Counted from the stretch's first letter, positions 47,976 through 56,486 are shown. The stretch: 64,000 nucleotides of DNA from Effrenium voratum (GCA_963377175.1 CAUJNA010003287.1:589519-653518); one strand, 5' to 3'. The notes: generated by a model not told the origin, from the letters alone. Program-made: numbers and translations.

Positions 47976-48397
47976 GGATTCTTGCTTGGATGAGTATATA
48001 AGACTAAGAGTGCACGGTCATCGTCGGTCATGTTCTTGCATAACTGGTCAACATGATTCTGATCTGTGTATTTTTCATGAGAGAATCCGCATCGGGGCAA
48101 TGGATTGAAGGTCCCTTTCACACGTCCAAGAAGGACAGGGTTGCCTTCAATATCTCTAGGAACCGCAAAGGATCCAGTGTTCGCACAAATCTTCTGCTCA
48201 GCTGTCATGAGTGACCAATGTGCTTCATCAAGAACGAGATCAGCTTGGTGATCATCGTAAGATCTGGTCCTCTGAGAGTCTTCTGATTCTCCATCTTCCT
48301 GGTCAGTGTATCTCATGGTTCTCTCTGAACTTCCAGTGCCGGATGAGGTTGGAACATGAGGGATCAGTTCTTCCTCACTTTCATATTGTACCGGCAA
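47909..48397 (-). CDS. Copia pol linker before RT
   Basis: It encodes YESEEELIPHVPTSSGTG and, after a Ser/Asp-rich stretch, a more folded segment (DEAHWSLMTAEQKICANTG; LLGRVKGTFNPLPRC). This acidic linker between integrase/MTase and RT is the position where copia pol normally has a low-complexity spacer. A frameshift near 47,970 connects it to RT. Confidence 0.6.
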   Translation of the reverse strand: MPVQYESEEELIPHVPTSSGTGSSERTMRYTDQEDGESEDSQRTRSYDDHQADLVLDEAHWSLMTAEQKICANTGSFAVPRDIEGNPVLLGRVKGTFNPLPRCGFSHEKYTDQNHVDQLCKNMTDDDRALLVLYTHPSKNPCKLHPHPRSLARSGRKRQPPK

Positions 48398-48440
48398 GTT
48401 TGCTGGATTGTTCGGATTGTAATTGGATGAAGATGCAGGT

Positions 48441-49280
48441 TCATTGGTGACTCGTCATTGTCATCTGGCTCTTCTTCTTCTTCCCAGGCTTCTGCTTCTT
48501 GGATGGACTGCCAGTCGTTTCTTCTTGCTCAAGTGTTGGCAGTTCAAGATCTTCATCATGATCTTCTGCTTCGGGATTCGTTAGAATCGCAGGTGGTGAA
48601 GGTACCACGACAGTCGGAAGAATTGGCTGAGATGATGGCGACTGTGACGGCAAAGAGACATCACCCCCCAGTCGATTGAGTCCGCTTGAGGATGAAATGG
48701 ACTGTTTTTGCCGTTTAAGCGCTGCATCTCCTCCGCCAGGTTTGTCGTGTGGCGGCAGTGGTGGATCTACTGGACTACACGCTCTCGTCCGGAGGTGTTG
48801 GAGGTCTTGGATCAGGCATGGGATAGTCCGGTTGATCAGGTGTGTGTCAGGTTGTTGAGGTGCATCCGTTGGATCCGATGGATCTGTCTCGATGGGCATC
48901 GGCCTGATGGCCGGCGCATCTGAGAACGACTGATGAACGGATGAAAACATCACAGCGTGCCAAGTCTTCGGATCATAATTCTCCCAATTGCATTTGGATG
49001 CAGGCAAGACCCAAATCCTGTTCAGCTGATCAGGCTGCCAGAAGGATATGATCGCATCGTCCGGAGGTGACGTAATTGGCATGTTGATGCCGATGGTGTG
49101 GACGAATGCTGCGCATGCATCGTACTGAGTGGATGAGATGCACAATTGTCTCAACTTCTTGCAACCATTCCACATGTTCTGACATCGCCAGTCATTAGGA
49201 TCTTGTTTGAAGATAGTCCCCGGTGGGTACTGCTTCATCGTCTCCTGAAACTTCTGGACTAGCGGATCTTGGATGACCAA
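48441..49280 (-). CDS. Copia pol spacer downstream of the MTase-like domain
   Basis: It starts with FQETMKQYPPGTIFKQDPND and CKKLRQLCISSTQYDACAAF, a compact region, and then becomes Pro/Ser-rich (SPVDPPLPPHDK) and Lys-rich at the end. It overlaps the end of the MTase frame by 86 bp (frameshift). No domain recognised. Confidence 0.55.
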   Translation of the reverse strand: MVIQDPLVQKFQETMKQYPPGTIFKQDPNDWRCQNMWNGCKKLRQLCISSTQYDACAAFVHTIGINMPITSPPDDAIISFWQPDQLNRIWVLPASKCNWENYDPKTWHAVMFSSVHQSFSDAPAIRPMPIETDPSDPTDAPQQPDTHLINRTIPCLIQDLQHLRTRACSPVDPPLPPHDKPGGGDAALKRQKQSISSSSGLNRLGGDVSLPSQSPSSQPILPTVVVPSPPAILTNPEAEDHDEDLELPTLEQEETTGSPSKKQKPGKKKKSQMTMTSHQ

Positions 49281-50835
49281 TGGTTGAACGTCCTTGTTGA
49301 ACGGGAGGTCCTGAATTCTGACCGCAAGGCTTACTGCTGGTCATGTTGAACTCCTTGTCAATGGCTTCCATCTCCTTTCTCAGGATGTCAACCTGCTTGA
49401 TGGTGAATGGTTCGAAAAGGTCCTCCAAGAGGTACACCTCGTTGTCAAGCGGTTTCACCTTCAAGTGTCGAAGGAGGATGTGCGCGAGATCCTGACAGAA
49501 CTGGTAAGGATACACCTGTGCCAGTTTGGTTCTGCTTCCGAAAGTACCAGCATTTCCCTCGAGGGGTTGATGTTCATGCTTGACTGAGCTGGTAGAATTT
49601 TTACACCTTCTGAAGATCGGTCTCATTACCTCGGGAGGTAAGCAGTGCATCAAGCTCGTGGGCTTGAGACTTCTGAGTCCGGATTCAGGATCTTTCAGTC
49701 CGTATGCACAGAAATGGAAATCTCCCCAGGTCACGGATGAATCTGAAAACAGTTGCTGCATACAATTCAGATACCATATCTTGGACGTCTGAGGATTTTC
49801 AATGATGAAATATCTTCCGTGCTTCAGCTGATATCGCGCAATGGATGCCACAAACTTAACCATGGGAAGATGGCGTTTCCGCTTCTCCCAGACTCTTTGT
49901 TGGTCTTGTTGGTTGTTCTGCATATTTGACCATGGTCCACAGACCGGTGCCATGAGGATTACATCAGGCGCTTGCTCCTTGATGATCTCCATGACCATGT
50001 GTCGTCCCTTGGATGTCATTACGTCGAATCCGGTGCGGATGTCTACGGGAGTCCCAACCTTTAGACCTGAGAGTGCGCAGCATTGACTGCCACTTCCTGC
50101 AAAGATCTCGAGAACGTGGATCTTTCCTTTACGTACACAATTCCAATGTGCTTGTTCAGGAATGGATGTGAGGTCCTCGACGAACATGTTCTCTGCCGGA
50201 TGAGGCGCTGAAGGCTTGGGAGTTGTCTCTCCCGCGATACGTAATGGCACTGAGGATTTTGGCTTAGGAGCTGGTGCGGATGACTCCTTCTTCTTAGTGT
50301 CGGCAGAGGAGCCGGCTTGCTCCTTCTGCAAGGATTCTCGCTCTTCTGGCAATAGAAGATCAATTCCAGGTTTCCCCGGAGGGATGGTTTCATCCTTTCT
50401 GCCCTTCGTCATGTTAACCTTGATGAGTCGAGTCCCAAGATCAAGTCCTACCATTGCTCCTTCAATGGAAATGACCCTTCCTTTTAGCGCTATTCCTCCC
50501 TTGCTTCCATCGGAACGGATCTTGGATTTGTCTTCCTGCCAGTAAAATACCTTGTCCTTCACCTGAAGAGTTCGGAGATTTTGAGCAAGGTCTCGTCGGA
50601 TGTCTTCGAATTTACGTGCTTCTTGGAATGCTTGTTTCGACAGCTGCTTGATCTGGATGGCTGTCATCTCCTCCTCATTCCTGTCAATCGTCAACTGAGT
50701 TGGTGTTGCGACATCGAGTTGGATGAGATCTGCTGGTCGTCTTCCGAATGCGAGCTCCAATGGTATTTCACCCCCGTAGGTGACAGTCTGATTTCTGACA
50801 GTTGCAGCTGCCTTCACCAGCTGTCTGTATGTCAC
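49195..50835 (-). CDS. Integrase C-terminus fused to a cytosine-C5-methyltransferase-like domain
   Basis: 546 residues. Residues 1-150 are the end of integrase (YGGEIPLELAFGRRPAD, then a small beta-rich segment with RVISIEGAMVGLDLG). After a Pro/Ala linker, residues about 233-460 form a class I SAM-dependent domain: IHVLEIFAGSGS (motif I), PVDIRTGFDV (motif II), VILMAPVCGPWSNM (motif IV; Cys in APVCGPWS at the place of the PCQ Cys), YFIIENPQT (motif VI, ENP for ENV) and DPESGLRSLKPTSLM near motif VIII. This matches C5-DNA-methyltransferases more than any other family I know. Whether it methylates DNA, RNA or nothing cannot be told; the target-recognition domain is not obvious. The ORF has no internal stop. 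Confidence 0.7.
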   Translation of the reverse strand: MTYRQLVKAAATVRNQTVTYGGEIPLELAFGRRPADLIQLDVATPTQLTIDRNEEEMTAIQIKQLSKQAFQEARKFEDIRRDLAQNLRTLQVKDKVFYWQEDKSKIRSDGSKGGIALKGRVISIEGAMVGLDLGTRLIKVNMTKGRKDETIPPGKPGIDLLLPEERESLQKEQAGSSADTKKKESSAPAPKPKSSVPLRIAGETTPKPSAPHPAENMFVEDLTSIPEQAHWNCVRKGKIHVLEIFAGSGSQCCALSGLKVGTPVDIRTGFDVMTSKGRHMVMEIIKEQAPDVILMAPVCGPWSNMQNNQQDQQRVWEKRKRHLPMVKFVASIARYQLKHGRYFIIENPQTSKIWYLNCMQQLFSDSSVTWGDFHFCAYGLKDPESGLRSLKPTSLMHCLPPEVMRPIFRRCKNSTSSVKHEHQPLEGNAGTFGSRTKLAQVYPYQFCQDLAHILLRHLKVKPLDNEVYLLEDLFEPFTIKQVDILRKEMEAIDKEFNMTSSKPCGQNSGPPVQQGRSTIGHPRSASPEVSGDDEAVPTGDYLQTRS

Positions 50836-50840
50836 TTTCT

Positions 50841-51075
50841 TCAGTGTTGCAGGTGCTGTTCCTGCCTTGATGGCATGATCTTGAGTTGTGCCTTCAGGAG
50901 TCGAACTGCTGCTTCAGCTCGATTTGGCCATGGTGTGTTCGGTCCCAAGGATATCGGTGTGATGTCAAGGGACTGATAGAAATGTTCCCACGTCTCTGTC
51001 ATGAAGGCTTGATCTGCGACAACTGATTTGGGCTGTAAGCGGTACTGGTCAAAATAGTTCCTGAGTCGACTTCCT
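50841..51075 (-). CDS. Integrase core, second half (frameshifted)
   Basis: A frame without its own start continues the integrase: KSVVADQAFMTETW (second catalytic Asp) and PNTPWPNRAEAAVRLL (catalytic Glu), 32 residues apart. With the Asp in MTFIDHC of the preceding frame this completes the D,D,E triad. It ends at a TGA at 50,843 after a frameshift near 50,885; the correct frame continues into the ORF starting at 50,835. Confidence 0.75.
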
Positions 51076-51775
51076 GCGTAGTTGTCACGGCCTCTGCAGT
51101 GAGCAATGTTGTTGCTCCATCCAGGATGACAAAACCAATGATGTGTTCTCCTGTTCCAAGGGGAACTTGACAGTGATCAATGAATGTCATGTCACCAAAG
51201 GTGTCCGCTCGAAGTCCACTCGTCTTGCTTCGTGATGGTGCATGTTTTGCCGCTTGGCAAACTTCACATTCACTTCGGATTTTGTCAAATAGATCGAATG
51301 TTGATTTCGGCAAATGAAGTGAGCGAGTTCTAAATCGAAATTGATCTGTTGTCATGTGATGATGCTGGAGGTGGAGCTTCTTCAACTCTTCGGGATTGGA
51401 CAATCGCTTGTGGGTTCTGCCTAGTGCAAGCGGAAGCGTCGTTGGTTCTTCTGAGGATGGTGCGAAAGGATCTGGCTCAATGGTCGACCGGCCCTTCTTG
51501 TCGATGATCCTGTCTGCTGCCGATCCTGAGCCTGCTTCTTCGTCCTTAAGCGACTTGTCCGCGAAGGTGAAAATGGTCTTACCTATCCACAGGTTAATCA
51601 TTGGTTTGTTTGCCTGGGATGTAGGTCTCCAATTGTCTTCTAGGATGTCTGGATCTCCACCTTCGGATGCATCAATGATTTCCGTAGTATGCTCTCGGCT
51701 GATGTTATCAGGATTGATTGGACATTCCTTGGCTCCATTTGGTGTGAACAGCGCCTTGCGAGGCGTGATGTGCAC
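50999..51775 (-). CDS. Copia integrase, zinc-binding N-terminus and start of core
   Basis: 258 residues. After a low-complexity segment come the HHCC zinc motif (KLHLQHHHMTTDQ ... CEVCQAAK) and the core beginning GDMTFIDHCQVPLG with the first catalytic Asp. Integrase inserts the double-stranded cDNA into the host chromosome. The last residues after TTTQEVDSGTI are out of frame because of a shift near 51,075. Confidence 0.8.
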   Translation of the reverse strand: MHITPRKALFTPNGAKECPINPDNISREHTTEIIDASEGGDPDILEDNWRPTSQANKPMINLWIGKTIFTFADKSLKDEEAGSGSAADRIIDKKGRSTIEPDPFAPSSEEPTTLPLALGRTHKRLSNPEELKKLHLQHHHMTTDQFRFRTRSLHLPKSTFDLFDKIRSECEVCQAAKHAPSRSKTSGLRADTFGDMTFIDHCQVPLGTGEHIIGFVILDGATTLLTAEAVTTTQEVDSGTILTSTAYSPNQLSQIKPS

Positions 51776-51849
51776 ACGGATGAGCTGCTTCTTCTTCTTA
51801 TCAAGGACCCAATGGTCCTGCTGTTGAGACCCAATGATTTTAGGAGTTG

Positions 51850-52875
51850 CTAGGTCCTCCTTCGTCTCGGATGATTTTGCTGCACAAACAGTTTCACTCT
51901 TGGAGATATCCCCGGAGGGAAACTTGATGCTGTTGTCATCATCGTAGACGTAGTTGGTGAGGCCTTCTGAGCAATTTCTCCATGCGCCTTCACTCTTGCA
52001 ACTCCAGCGAGGTCGACGAGCGCATGTCCTGTACCGGATACTGGAACTGCTTGACAGTTCATGCCAAAAGCCTTGCGTGTGATCTTGTCACATTGAGGTG
52101 TGTGCTCGATGGTCATGTAGAGGTTCCGCATCTGACTGATGCTGAGGAGGATCGGTACAGTTCCTTGTTCAAGGACGTCGATGTTGGTACTGCATGGAGG
52201 AGTTGTGTGATATCGAAGATGCAGGGTCCAATCTACCCTGGCGGTCTCTCCGTTTGCAAAAGTGAACTTGGTCTCGGCCGGGATGTACTGATAGGAGATG
52301 ATGTCCTTCATGGGTTCGATGGCCTGAGTAAAACGCTGGATTGCATGCCAGCTGCCCATGGATCTGGTACATCCGTTGTCCAGGATCGCATAGGTCGGAT
52401 TGCGCTGAGGGTTGATGACAGGCGCCATCAGCTTTCTTGCCAAAAGGCTGTGATTTGTTGTTACGGACAAATTGTGTTCTGAAACTGTATCTGATTGGAT
52501 CAGCTTCCCGTGGATGGCCTTTTTCTCATGCTGCTCATAGGCGTCATGGAATGCCATTAACGCTTGTCCTGTGCTGGATGTCTTGTTCGTTCCATGTCCA
52601 TGATTGATCCCAATCTTGGTCTGTCCAACCGGCATAGGTAGGCTCTGTGGATGGTGCAGTCTGCTGGATGGCGGGCTGCTCCTCCGTCTTCTCTGCGATG
52701 GCTGCGAACGTCTTGGATTTTCCTTTGTCATGTCCGCCCTTTCCTTTGCCATTCTCATAGGATGGATAACCCTTGTTTCCATCATAGGGATATTGGAATT
52801 TTGATTTTCCTTTCTTTCCCTTCTTTCCTTTGCCTTTTCCCCAATATGCCTGGTCGTAGGGATCATAATTTTCAT
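51850..52875 (-). CDS. Copia aspartic protease region
   Basis: The conserved part reads YAILDNGCTRSMGSW, then FTFANGETARVDW and VPILLSISQMRNL. The catalytic Asp is kept, but the usual Thr/Ser of DTG/DSG is Asn (DNG). It cleaves the Gag-Pol polyprotein. The first third of this frame (Lys/Arg/Pro-rich) overlaps the Gag frame and is not the true frame there. Confidence 0.75.
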   Translation of the reverse strand: MKIMIPTTRHIGEKAKERRERKENQNSNIPMMETRVIHPMRMAKERADMTKENPRRSQPSQRRRRSSPPSSRLHHPQSLPMPVGQTKIGINHGHGTNKTSSTGQALMAFHDAYEQHEKKAIHGKLIQSDTVSEHNLSVTTNHSLLARKLMAPVINPQRNPTYAILDNGCTRSMGSWHAIQRFTQAIEPMKDIISYQYIPAETKFTFANGETARVDWTLHLRYHTTPPCSTNIDVLEQGTVPILLSISQMRNLYMTIEHTPQCDKITRKAFGMNCQAVPVSGTGHALVDLAGVARVKAHGEIAQKASPTTSTMMTTASSFPPGISPRVKLFVQQNHPRRRRT

Positions 52876-53285
52876 TTGCCATATTGGCCTTCCCGCCAGA
52901 ACCGCTTTTTCTGAAGGGTTTGAAGCTACCTCGTTGGTGACTGTCCTTTTTGTTTCCTGATTTTCCTTTTCCTTTCCTCTTCTTGAATCTGAAATTCCGC
53001 CCTGACACTTTTCTTGCTATGAACGTATCATTCTCCTCGAGGACCCAATGTCTCTTCATCGTTGTTAGACATGAATCCTTCAAGTCCTTCTTCATCCTCA
53101 ACCCAAAAGCCTTCTTCTCCTTCGTATTCACCTTGTTCGATGATGAAGAATGTGTTGCTTCGGTTGCCTCCCTGAGGTCGGATGGAATCTTGAATGGATG
53201 TCCGGGTCGTAATGAAGAGCTCATGGTAATGCGTCTTCAGCATCTCATAGGAGTAGTTCTCTAGCGACATGTTTCTCAGTGACAT
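52544..53285 (-). CDS. Gag C-terminal region (two overlapping frames)
   Basis: 53,285-53,028 encodes MLKTHYHELFITTRTSIQDS and an acidic stretch (GEYEGEEGFWVEDEEG). A shift near 53,060 leads into 53,224-52,544 with NDTFIARKVSGRNFRFKKRK, Lys/Gly repeats (GKGKGKKGKKGKSK) and Tyr/Trp-rich ends. No CCHC zinc knuckle is present; the Lys/Gly blocks probably bind RNA instead. Confidence 0.65.
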
Positions 53286-53470
53286 TGCACTGGTCAGTCT
53301 TTCTCTCTGCTGAGATTATCCCTGCAGGGAAATGCGTCCCGCTGTCTGTCCTGCATTCCCGTGATATGCTGTCTGAGGACTGTTGGATCACCCTCATCGA
53401 GCAGGACTGGAGGCGGTACTCGAGTACCAGCTGCTTCCTGATGTCGAGCAATTGTTCTTGCATTTGTGTC

Positions 53471-53977
53471 CTATACGGACTGTCGAAATGATGGGGACTG
53501 TGCCGTGAAAACGGGCATCAAGTCCATCCATGCTGCCTTCAATCTCATGAGAAGGATTTGGAATTTTGAGGTAAAAATGAGGAACTCTTGGTTCTGCCTT
53601 CTATGATTGAAGAAACTGAGGAGCCTGTACAGATACACGTTGGTCGCACCTTTCAAAAAGTACTTCTTCAGCGTGTTCTTGAAGTAGTTGACTCCTTCAT
53701 CAGGATCTTGCAAAAGGTCATTTTGGAGGACTGCCTTGTACATATAGGCATCTCCAGTGAGTCTGCTTTTGAGCAGAGGTCCTCTCTTGGGTGCTTCCAC
53801 CGTAGTGATTGTCACCCAGTCGTCCACGAGTTCTTCATACCGAAACCAGCTGACTTTTCCGTCGCACGATGGCGGCTGCTTGGCGGTCATCGATAAATTG
53901 AGTGTTTCCTCCGTGTAGCCTGATGGTTTGGCCATACTTGAATAGGCTTCCATGAAGCCTTCTCCATCGGATGACAT
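53471..53977 (-). CDS. Gag N-terminal region
   Basis: It begins 30 bp after the primer-binding site with ATG (MSSDGEGFMEAYSSMAKPSG). Inside are WFRYEELVDDWVTITT and YLYRLLSFFNHRRQNQEFLI, the Trp- and Arg-rich helical pattern of copia Gag, which forms the virus-like particle. The frame is lost near 53,480; the following ORF 53,463-53,245 (MQEQLLDIRKQLVLEYRLQ) is probably the shifted continuation. Confidence 0.7.
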   Translation of the reverse strand: MSSDGEGFMEAYSSMAKPSGYTEETLNLSMTAKQPPSCDGKVSWFRYEELVDDWVTITTVEAPKRGPLLKSRLTGDAYMYKAVLQNDLLQDPDEGVNYFKNTLKKYFLKGATNVYLYRLLSFFNHRRQNQEFLIFTSKFQILLMRLKAAWMDLMPVFTAQSPSFRQSV

Positions 53978-54005
53978 CTTCCCTTGGATCTCTGCGGAAA
54001 ACCTG

Positions 54006-54016
54006 CTCCGCTACCA
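54006..54016 (-). other. Primer-binding site (tRNA-iMet type)
   Basis: The minus strand reads TGGTAGCGGAG, five bases after the end of the 5' LTR. The first eight bases equal the Ty1 primer-binding site (TGGTAGCG), which pairs with initiator tRNA-Met ending CGCTACCA. Confidence 0.7.
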
Positions 54017-54021
54017 CAAAT

Positions 54022-54315
54022 TGAGGCCCACTGCCGGGGTGCCTATCCCAGAAGGGAACTGGTACCCTGTGGTAGTAGAGGTCGTTGATTTGGTCCCTGG
54101 ATCTATTCCGGAGAGAGTCCAATATGCCAATATGGCGGATTGGAGGATGGATTGTCCCTGGTGGCTTGTGTTGACTGTGAATCCTGTGAAGCGGTCTGCA
54201 AGCCTTTTTATCAATGTACCATGAGTCGAATGACTGTACAAATGACTTGAAGGGCCTTGAGCCATCATGTCAGCGGAGTGTGTGAATAGGTCAATGTGCA
54301 ACAAAAAGCAACACA
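54022..54315 (-). repeat. 5' LTR (right copy, 294 bp)
   Basis: Direct repeat of 41,238-41,532. On the minus strand it starts TGTGTTGC and ends GGCCTCA. Bases 40-60 match the dinoflagellate spliced leader at 16 of 21 positions (54,276-54,256), ending in the identical TGGCTCAAG. Confidence 0.95.
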
Positions 54316-54320
54316 GGGGG
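54316..54320. other. Target-site duplication, right copy (GGGGG)
   Basis: Five G directly after the 5' LTR, matching the five G before the 3' LTR. Confidence 0.6.
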
Positions 54321-54422
54321 GTGGGGTCCACTAACAAAAGACTCCCTCCTCCAAATGGTTTTGAGGGTTCGCTTCTTCCGGAGCGTCCTTCCACTCATCA
54401 AGAAGTAGGACTATCAAGGAGT

Positions 54423-54515
54423 GATACTGTGGATAGCCAACATCCCTTCGCACCAGTGGTAGGTGGTTTATGAACTAGAGGGTGTTCATCCATCCCAACT
54501 GGTGCGACATGGTCC
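54423..54515. mobile_element. Family B-like TIR element (diverged)
   Basis: GATACTGTGGATAGCCAACA then CCCTTCGCACCAGTGG at the left; CATCCATCCCAACTGGTGCG then ACATGG at the right. Same end motifs as family B with a short interior. Confidence 0.4.
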
Positions 54516-55019
54516 ACGGTGTTCGTCTCTTTGAGCTTGTATTGGGACTCCAGAAACACAGGGTGTCAATCCCCAAAGCACCAATTCAGACCACCAACTA
54601 AAGCTTCGGAGCGGACAGGTCCTTTGTTTGCCCCAACCGATTTGAAAGGGGTTCTGAGCCTCAAAGACAGACCGCGAGTACAAATGGGTGTTTGGGAGGG
54701 TGCACGCTATTTTCTACGATCCTAAGGAATCCATGGCCATCCCTAGTCCCCAAACAAGAAGGGGTCTTCGAACCATGAACCTCTAACGCCCTTTTCGGGG
54801 AGAGGGCTATCAGCCGATAAACCCTTCGGCTTATCCTCGGCCAGAAATCGCAACAAGGCTTTTTGGAGGTCCATGACCGGGTGCTTTCTCTATGAATCAA
54901 CCAAGTTCATGATAAGAATCCCGGATCTAGGAGATGAACCCATCCTGCAAATCTGGAGGGTGTCGCTCCAGATCTCTCAAAATCCACCTGGGGTTCCGGG
55001 GTTCCCATTTGTCATCCTG

Positions 55020-55085
55020 TCCGTTTGGTACGTAAAACCTCCGCCGGCCCAAACCACGAAATACATGGCAGCGAACAAAACCAGT
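55020..55085 (-). other. Exon-like hydrophobic segment
   Basis: The minus strand encodes AQLVLFAAMYFVVWAGGGFT. It does not fit between the channel exons at 55,583 and 40,652, which already join in phase, so it may be a chance frame or part of a nested or alternative transcript. Confidence 0.2.
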
Positions 55086-55353
55086 TGAGCTTAGGACATT
55101 GGGGACCCAATCTTCCACGTAGCCCAGTCTGTTTGGCCTCCGGAGAAGACAACCCAAAGTGACAGACTCCTTGACCGCTTTCGGATCTCCCTTCAAGTTT
55201 CCAGTACAAGACTGCTTCTCAGGCTGAGTTCGAGAGAAATCCCTCCACACCCGTTGAGCACACCCCGAAACCCCTACGAAAGCCATGGCGCAAAAGCCAG
55301 GGCGAGGCTTCTTGTCGCTCCCAGGACTGGCTCAGGGAACCAGGGTATTCTGG

Positions 55354-55545
55354 CGTACTGGTGAGTGCGAGAGAGTGGCAGGGAATAAGTAATGGAAGGA
55401 CCCCGAGAAAAGAAGAAAATAAAAGAGAGAAAAAGAACACATCGAACTTCAAGTGGTGGTTTCCTTTCTTCGGGAATCCCAAAACGTTTTCTTTCCCAAC
55501 ACTCGGTCTCGGTCATTCCCTACCTATCGCAGCACCAGCATAGTT
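55354..55545. mobile_element. Short TIR element, family C
   Basis: Left CTGGTGAGTGCGAGAGAGTG then GCAGGGAATAAGTAATGG; right GGTCATTCCCTACCTATCGC then AGCACCAGCAT, inverse to it. The interior has the core GTGGTTTCCTTTCTTCGGGA. It lies 37 bp downstream (minus sense) of the channel exon at 55,583. Confidence 0.6.
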
Positions 55546-55582
55546 GTAATGCAGGAAGGCCCTTTGCTCCGTTCCCTGGTGC

Positions 55583-55629
55583 CTTGCGGAAGGTCTCCGC
55601 ATTCAGCTGGAAGAGGTGCGAGTGCCTGA
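55583..55629 (-). CDS. CNG-type channel gene, cNBD exon (47 bp)
   Basis: A very small exon (2 nt plus 15 codons) between CCAAG and a GC donor (AAG/GC). It reads RHSHLFQLNAETFRK, the (C/S)xLxxLxxxxF segment near the end of a cyclic-nucleotide-binding domain. It joins the exon at 56,403 and the exon at 40,652 in the correct phases. The retrotransposon lies in the next intron. Confidence 0.6.
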
Positions 55630-56402
55630 CTTGGACACCGGTTGAGTTGTTTTTTTTGTTTTTTTTAACCCTCCCTCCAACTAACATGGCACCTCACAAA
55701 GGGTCCCTTCAGCAAATTGATCTTCCAGGTACCCTCCAACAGATGCTTCAGCCTCAAAAAGTTGATCCGCAAAATGCGGAAGAACAACAACGGATCACGA
55801 CACCTTGGTAAGAAGCACGAACCCATGGGATGGTTTTCGCTACCCCCAAACCACTACCTTGAGGGGTTTAATGAGATACACCAGTGTGAAAGTGGGTGGG
55901 GAAAGTGTCATCTGCTTTCAGCCAAAAGCGGAAATCAGGGAATCCTCGAGCAAAGGACATTCATCATGGTCCAAGTCCTAAACAGGACAAAAGACCCACC
56001 TCAAACAGAGCTTTTGCGGCATCCAACTATAGGACCCGCTGCATTTGATATGTTCTTGCGATGCGTGTGAAAAACAAAACTGGGCCCCGAAAATAACGGC
56101 TTCTCATGTTTGTTTTGCAATCCGGCTGGGTTCACTCACAAGTGAGCACATTGAGGGGGGGGGGACATACAGGGTGTCATGTTGCGGGAGACTGTTCAAA
56201 CGCGCAAGTCGCACGTCACGAGTCGCAAACGAGGACATTTGGGTGTCTCTCCAAAATTGCAAGCATCTGATCGGTCCAAAATGGTCTCAACCTGCAGGTT
56301 TCTGGCTCTGAAATCTTGGAGCCAGGTAGACTCAACCTGCGGTTTGCTGAAATTTTGAGCCACATCCACGCAACCTTTCCGGCAGCTTTTGCTTGCGCCA
56401 AC

Positions 56403-56486
56403 TGAATTTGGAGTCAGAGCGCTGGTCCGCGCAGGTCATCTGGCCCCGGTATTCCCACTTGAGCCACAGGCAGGTCTCGCCCACTC
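56403..56486 (-). CDS. CNG-type channel gene, cNBD exon
   Basis: 84 bp from acceptor GACTCAG to donor TTCA/GTTGGC. It encodes GETCLWLKWEYRGQMTCADQ then RSDSKFS. E-x-x-LW-x-x-W-x-x-x-G is the cNBD segment following the beta-roll in dinoflagellate and ciliate channels of this type. It starts with two bases that match the preceding exon phase. Confidence 0.65.

Larger units (their letters stand above)
41238..54315 (-). mobile_element. 13.1-kb Ty1/copia-type LTR retrotransposon with extra MTase, Tpt1-like and EEP-like domains
   Basis: The two near-identical LTRs start TG and end CA, are flanked by GGGGG, and the 5' LTR is followed by a tRNA-iMet-like primer-binding site. The order gag, protease, integrase, RT, RNase H (integrase before RT) defines Ty1/copia. 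At 13,078 bp it is more than twice the usual 5-6 kb of copia elements; the excess is explained by a C5-methyltransferase-like domain behind integrase and by about 4.5 kb after RNase H coding for a Tpt1/KptA-like and an EEP-like protein. At least twelve frameshifts make this copy non-autonomous as assembled. It lies in sense orientation in an intron of the channel gene. Confidence 0.9.

Noticed and set aside
52544..53224. CCHC zinc knuckle expected in Gag
   Set aside because: No C-x2-C-x4-H-x4-C pattern is present in any of the Gag frames.
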